Below, piece after piece: positions 6,284 to 9,436 of a stretch of DNA of 9,436 nucleotides (positions are counted from its first letter, which is position 1; every line of letters begins with the position of its first letter). Origin of the DNA: Sedimenticola sp. Its GTDB lineage: Bacteria; Pseudomonadota; Gammaproteobacteria; Chromatiales; Chromatiaceae. Below the pieces are notes generated by a model that searched no databases, was not told the origin of the DNA, and saw nothing but the letters and a program-made list of their open reading frames with translations. The stretch spans positions 1 to 9,436 of the forward strand of contig JALVUB010000103.1 in the NCBI GenBank assembly GCA_027023915.1. Reading direction: 5' to 3'. The position numbers were made by a program, and so were the translations under genes.

Positions 6284-7249
6284 GTGAGCGAAACCAAACA
6301 CTGCAAGCTGCTGATTCTGGGCTCCGGCCCCGCCGGTTACACCGCCGCCGTCTATGCCGCCCGCGCCAACCTCGATCCGGTGCTGGTCACCGGCATGGAC
6401 CAGGGCGGCCAGCTCATGACCACCACCGACGTGGACAACTGGCCCGGCGACTGGGAGGGGGTGCAGGGGCCCGACCTCATGGAGCGGATGCGCAAGCACG
6501 CCGAGCGTTTCGACACCGAGATCGTCTTCGACCACATCCATACCGCCGATCTCTCCAGCCGCCCCTTCACCCTCACCGGCGATGCCGGCAGCTACACCTG
6601 CGACGCGCTCATCATCTGCACCGGCGCCTCCGCCCGCTGGCTGGGCATCCCCTCGGAGGAGAAGTTCCGCGGCAAGGGGGTCTCGGCCTGCGCCACCTGC
6701 GACGGCTTCTTCTATCGCGGCCAGAAGGTGGCGGTGATCGGTGGCGGCAACACCGCCGTGGAGGAGGCCCTCTACCTCTCCAACATCGCCTCCGAGGTGA
6801 TCCTGGTCCACCGCCGCGACGCCCTGCGGGCGGAGAAGATCCTGCAGAAGCAGATCCTGGAGAAGGCCGAGAACGGCAACATCACCATCCTCTGGGACCA
6901 CGTCCTCGACGAGGTGCTGGGGGACGACTCCGGCGTCACCGGCATGCGGGTGAAGAACGTCAAGGACGGCGCCACCCGGGAGATCGAGCTCCAGGGGGTC
7001 TTCATCGCCATCGGCCACCAGCCCAACACCAAGCTCTTCGAAGGGCAACTCGAGATGGAGAACGGCTACATCAAGGTGAAGAGCGGCACCGGGGGCAACG
7101 CCACCGCCACCTCGGTGGAGGGGGTCTTCGCCGCCGGCGACGTGGCCGACCACGTCTACCAGCAGGCGGTCACCTCCGCCGCCGCCGGCTGCATGGCGGC
7201 ACTGGATGCCGAGAAGTATCTGGACGCCCTGGCGATGGAAGACAACTGA
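6284..7249 (+). CDS. trxB: Thioredoxin-disulfide reductase
   Basis: This cytoplasmic FAD enzyme transfers electrons from NADPH to thioredoxin. Its 321 residues match the low-molecular-weight bacterial class. The FAD-binding GSGPAGYTAA lies at 13-22, the redox-active CATC at 136-139 (followed by DGFFYRG), the NADPH-binding GGGNTAVEEALYL at 153-165 with HRRD at 176-179, and the second FAD motif GVFAAGDVAD at 280-289. GGQLMTT (41-47) is also typical. The start is GTG at 6284 with AGGAG at 6269-6273, 10 nt upstream. It is first of a tight group with aat and bpt: aat begins 3 nt after its stop. No thioredoxin gene is in the window. The preceding spacer holds the nested inverted repeat at 6159-6230. 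Confidence 0.97.
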   Translation: MSETKHCKLLILGSGPAGYTAAVYAARANLDPVLVTGMDQGGQLMTTTDVDNWPGDWEGVQGPDLMERMRKHAERFDTEIVFDHIHTADLSSRPFTLTGDAGSYTCDALIICTGASARWLGIPSEEKFRGKGVSACATCDGFFYRGQKVAVIGGGNTAVEEALYLSNIASEVILVHRRDALRAEKILQKQILEKAENGNITILWDHVLDEVLGDDSGVTGMRVKNVKDGATREIELQGVFIAIGHQPNTKLFEGQLEMENGYIKVKSGTGGNATATSVEGVFAAGDVADHVYQQAVTSAAAGCMAALDAEKYLDALAMEDN

Positions 7250-7252
7250 TCC

Positions 7253-7954
7253 TTGATCTTCGATCTGCACGGAACGCCCCCGGAAACCCCCTTTCCCGAT
7301 CCCGCCCTGGCGGAGACCGACCCCGACGGTCTGCTGGCGGTGGGCGGCGACCTGGCCCCCCAACGCCTGGTCAACGCCTATCGCCAGGGGGTCTTTCCCT
7401 GGTACAGCGCGGGCCAGCCCCTGTTGTGGTGGAGCCCCGACCCGCGCATGGTGCTCTTTCCCGAGAAACTCCACATCAGCCGCAGCCTGCGCAAGACCCT
7501 TCGCCGGGGCGCCTTCGAGGTCACCTTCGACCAGGATTTCGGCGGCGTCGTCCGTGGCTGCGCCGCGCCCCGTGGCGAGGGGGAAGGCACCTGGATCACG
7601 CCCGAGATGATCCAGGCCTACGAAAGGCTCCACCGCCTGGGCCTGGCCCATTCGGTGGAGTGCTGGCACCAGGGCGAGCTGGCCGGCGGGCTCTACGGCG
7701 TGGCCCTGGGCAGCCTCTTCTTCGGCGAGTCCATGTTCAGCCGCCGGCGGGACGCCTCCAAGGCGGCCTTCGTCCACCTGGTGCGCACCCTCCAGGCCCT
7801 CGGCTCTCCCCTCATCGACTGCCAGGTGTACAACGACCACCTCGCCTCCCTGGGCGCCGAGCTCATTCCCCGCCGCCGCTTTCTGGACCTGCTGACGGCC
7901 CATGTGGACGACGACTTCACTTTCCCCACGCAGCCATGTTCCGTCTCGCCCTGA
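7253..7954 (+). CDS. aat: Leucyl/phenylalanyl-tRNA--protein transferase
   Basis: Aat moves Leu or Phe from charged tRNA to the N-terminal Arg or Lys of a protein, marking it for ClpS/ClpAP degradation. The 233 residues cover the whole family: GLLAVGGDL (26-34), YRQGVFPWYS (43-52), WWSPDPR (59-65), EGTWIT (111-116), GGLYGVALG (145-153), GESMFSR (158-164), LIDCQVYNDHLASLGAELIPRR is the run across 187-208. The start is TTG at 7253, giving the N-terminus MIFDLHGTPP. No ATG or GTG fits before the conserved FPDP segment. GGAAG at 7237-7241, inside the trxB end, is a possible Shine-Dalgarno 11 nt upstream. Coupled translation from trxB is likely, and the 3' end overlaps bpt by 19 nt. Confidence 0.96.
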   Translation: MIFDLHGTPPETPFPDPALAETDPDGLLAVGGDLAPQRLVNAYRQGVFPWYSAGQPLLWWSPDPRMVLFPEKLHISRSLRKTLRRGAFEVTFDQDFGGVVRGCAAPRGEGEGTWITPEMIQAYERLHRLGLAHSVECWHQGELAGGLYGVALGSLFFGESMFSRRRDASKAAFVHLVRTLQALGSPLIDCQVYNDHLASLGAELIPRRRFLDLLTAHVDDDFTFPTQPCSVSP

Positions 7955-8709
7955 CGCCGCCCCACCCCTGCGACTACCTGCCCGGCCGCCACAGCCGCTC
8001 CCTGGTGGTGGCGATCCACCCCCAGAACCTCTCGCCGGGCACCTACGAGTTCTTTCTCGACAAGGGCTTCCGGCGCAGCGGCAGCCATGTCTATCGCCCC
8101 CTGTGCGACCATTGCCGCCAGTGCGTCGCCGTGCGCATTCCGGTGGCCGACTTCCAGCCCAGCCGCGGTCTCAAGCGGGTGCTGCGGCGCAACGCCGATC
8201 TCACCGCCCGCTGGATCGGCGGCAAACGCCTCAGCGACGAGCAGTGGCTGCTCTATCACGCCTACCTTCAGGCGCGCCACGGCGAGGGCGGCATGGCCCG
8301 CGCCAGCCGCGCCGCCAGCGACGACTTCCTCTTCGCCCCCTGGTCGGATGTCCGGCTGCTGGAGCTGCGCAAGGCGGGTGAGCTGGTGGCCGTGGCGGTC
8401 ACCGACCGCCAGCCCCGCAGCCTTTCGGCCCTCTACACCTTCTTTCACCCGGGCATGGCGCGCCGCTCCCTGGGTACCCTGGCCATCCTCCACCAGGTGG
8501 AAAAGGCCCGCCGGGAAGGGCTGCGCTATCTCTATCTCGGATACTGGATTCCCCAGTGCCGCAAGATGAGTTACAAGAGCCGCTTTCTGCCCCTGGAAGC
8601 CCGCTTTCCCGAGAACCACATCCGCGACGAGCAGTGGCGGCTGCTGGAGACGCCCGAGGAGACCCGCCAAATGGCCCAGGCGGTGACGGCGCCATTCCAG
8701 CGCACCTGA
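7936..8709 (+). CDS. bpt: Aspartate/glutamate leucyltransferase (Bpt, ATE family)
   Basis: Bpt adds Leu from leucyl-tRNA to proteins with N-terminal Asp or Glu, creating an N-degron read by ClpS. The protein has the ATE fold and is 257 residues long. The N-terminal ATE domain includes LTPPHPCDYLPGRHS (6-20) and GFRRSGSHVYRPLCDHC (44-60), with Cys12, Cys57, Cys60 and Cys63. The C-terminal ATE domain includes LYTFFHP (166-172), SLGT (178-181) and YLYLGYWIPQCRKMSYKSRF (198-217). The frame is open far upstream within aat, but the ATG at 7936 places the conserved LTPPHPC near the N-terminus, as in the family. There is no clear Shine-Dalgarno, and the 19-nt overlap with aat suggests translational coupling. 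The older name is ate. Eukaryotic-type arginyl transfer is unlikely given the bacterial Bpt form and the aat partner. Confidence 0.95.
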   Translation: MFRLALTPPHPCDYLPGRHSRSLVVAIHPQNLSPGTYEFFLDKGFRRSGSHVYRPLCDHCRQCVAVRIPVADFQPSRGLKRVLRRNADLTARWIGGKRLSDEQWLLYHAYLQARHGEGGMARASRAASDDFLFAPWSDVRLLELRKAGELVAVAVTDRQPRSLSALYTFFHPGMARRSLGTLAILHQVEKARREGLRYLYLGYWIPQCRKMSYKSRFLPLEARFPENHIRDEQWRLLETPEETRQMAQAVTAPFQRT

Positions 8710-8721
8710 CAACGCCGCCTG

Positions 8722-8730
8722 TGGCACAAT
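8722..8730 (+). promoter_or_regulatory. Candidate extended -10 promoter for mfd
   Basis: TGG followed by CACAAT (8725-8730) fits the extended -10 pattern TGn plus a four-of-six -10 box, in the 33-nt gap between bpt and mfd. No -35 box is seen, as extended -10 promoters can allow. A start near 8736-8738 would give mfd a leader of only 5-7 nt. Read-through from bpt is an equally simple explanation of mfd expression. Confidence 0.3.
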
Positions 8731-8742
8731 ACGCGCCCTTCC

Positions 8743-9436
8743 ATGACCGCCCAGCAAGAAAATCTGGCTTCGCCACTGGCTCCGCCCCTGCCGGAGAAGG
8801 GGGGCGAGCGCCTGCTGTGGGGCCGGGCCATTGGCGCGGCGGGCGGACTGGCCATCGCCTCGGCGGCGCGCAACTGGCCCGGCCTGGTGGTGGCGGTGGC
8901 GCGCGACCTGGCGCAGGCGCGCAAGCTGGAACAGGAGCTGGCCTTCTTCCTGGAAGGAACCGACCTCCCCCTGCTCCACTTTCCCGACTGGGAGACCCTC
9001 CCCTACGACGTCTTCTCGCCCCTGCCCGAGCTGGTGTCGGAGCGGCTGCTCACCCTCCACCGCCTGCGCCAGGCGCGCCGGGGCGTGCTGGTGGTGCCGG
9101 CCGCCACCCTGCAGCAGCGCATCCTGCCGCCGGCCTTCCTCGATGCCCATGTGCTGGTGCTGGAGAGGGGGCAGCGGCTCGATGCCACCGCCTTCCGCCG
9201 CCGCCTGGAGCAGGCCGGCTACCAGTGCGTCTCCCCGGTGATGGGCCACGGCGAGTTCGCCGTGCGCGGCTCCCTCATCGACCTCTTCCCCATGGGCAGC
9301 GCGGTGCCCTACCGCATCGACCTCTTCGACGACGAGATCGACAGCCTGCGCACCTTCGACCCCGAGACCCAGCGCACCACCGGCAAGGTGGAGCGGGTGC
9401 AACTGCTGCCGGCGCGCGAGTTTCCCACCGACGAGG
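8743..9436 (+). CDS. mfd: Transcription-repair coupling factor Mfd (N-terminal 231 residues, cut by window end)
   Basis: Mfd is a DNA translocase that removes RNA polymerase stalled at DNA lesions and recruits UvrA to start transcription-coupled excision repair. The frame is open from ATG 8743 to the end of the window. The visible part is the UvrB-like UvrA-binding module. FPDWETLPYDVFSPLPELVS (80-99) and RGVLVVPAATLQQRILPP (113-130) are family signatures, as are GHGEFAVRGSLIDLFPMGS (168-186), PYRIDLFDDEIDSLRTFD (189-206) and LLPAREFPTDE (221-231). The RNA polymerase-interacting and helicase domains would lie beyond the window. There is no purine-rich Shine-Dalgarno before the ATG. The first 20 residues (Pro/Ala-rich) are not conserved from memory, so a start slightly further downstream is possible. 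Confidence 0.96.
   Translation, partial: MTAQQENLASPLAPPLPEKGGERLLWGRAIGAAGGLAIASAARNWPGLVVAVARDLAQARKLEQELAFFLEGTDLPLLHFPDWETLPYDVFSPLPELVSERLLTLHRLRQARRGVLVVPAATLQQRILPPAFLDAHVLVLERGQRLDATAFRRRLEQAGYQCVSPVMGHGEFAVRGSLIDLFPMGSAVPYRIDLFDDEIDSLRTFDPETQRTTGKVERVQLLPAREFPTDE

Noticed and set aside
6158..7903. Long minus-strand open frame across trxB and aat, and another at 7693-9402 across bpt and mfd
   Set aside because: They are shadow frames rich in Gly, Ala, Val and His that overlap well-conserved genes on the plus strand.
7426..7935. In-frame extension of bpt upstream to 7426
   Set aside because: The extra 170 codons lie within aat, and the translation is Pro/Arg-rich with no domain. Bpt homology begins just after 7936.
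8513..8520. KOPS-like octamers (GGGAAGGG at 8513; minus-strand matches at 9020, 8996 and 283)
   Set aside because: A seven-base-specified motif is expected about once by chance in this length, and more in GC-rich DNA. The matches are on both strands, so there is no evidence of FtsK-orienting polarity.

Overview
The window reads as a chromosomal segment of a GC-rich gammaproteobacterium. The base composition is high GC by eye, and the proteins (SlyD, ClsC-like enzyme, FtsK, TrxB, Aat/Bpt pair, Mfd) resemble gammaproteobacterial forms. A member of the Chromatiales or a related free-living lineage would fit, but I cannot fix the genus. Nothing suggests a plasmid, prophage, insertion sequence or CRISPR locus. 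No obvious undescribed multi-gene system is present. The genes are recognisable core genes, and the less ordinary material lies in the intergenic DNA and in the gene order.

Region 1 (1-778): a possible last few codons of an upstream gene is followed by a REP-type inverted pair (43-112). A strong terminator-like hairpin (144-172) sits just ahead of slyD (197-661, + strand). Downstream of slyD come a second REP-type inverted pair of a different family (676-733) and a clean intrinsic terminator (752-775). slyD converges on the next operon.

Region 2 (779-6096, - strand): ftsK, cls and a clsC-like gene lie in that order of transcription, with gaps of 45 nt and 2 nt, so they are probably one operon. 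It joins the septal DNA translocase FtsK to two different phospholipase-D-fold cardiolipin synthases. One is a membrane-anchored ClsA-like enzyme and the other a predicted lipoprotein of ClsC type.

Region 3 (6097-6283): the 187-nt divergent spacer between ftsK and trxB has an AT-rich half next to ftsK with a plausible promoter. Its GC-rich half contains a nested inverted repeat in front of trxB.

Region 4 (6284-9436, + strand): trxB, aat and bpt are tightly packed (3-nt gap, then 19-nt overlap), followed after 33 nt by the start of mfd, which runs off the window. TrxB maintains thioredoxin in the reduced state. Aat and Bpt are the two leucyl-transferases that create bacterial N-degrons. Mfd couples stalled RNA polymerase to nucleotide excision repair. 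Four of the seven internal starts are non-ATG (ftsK, cls and trxB use GTG; aat uses TTG). All statements come from reading the sequence, and no database search was run.
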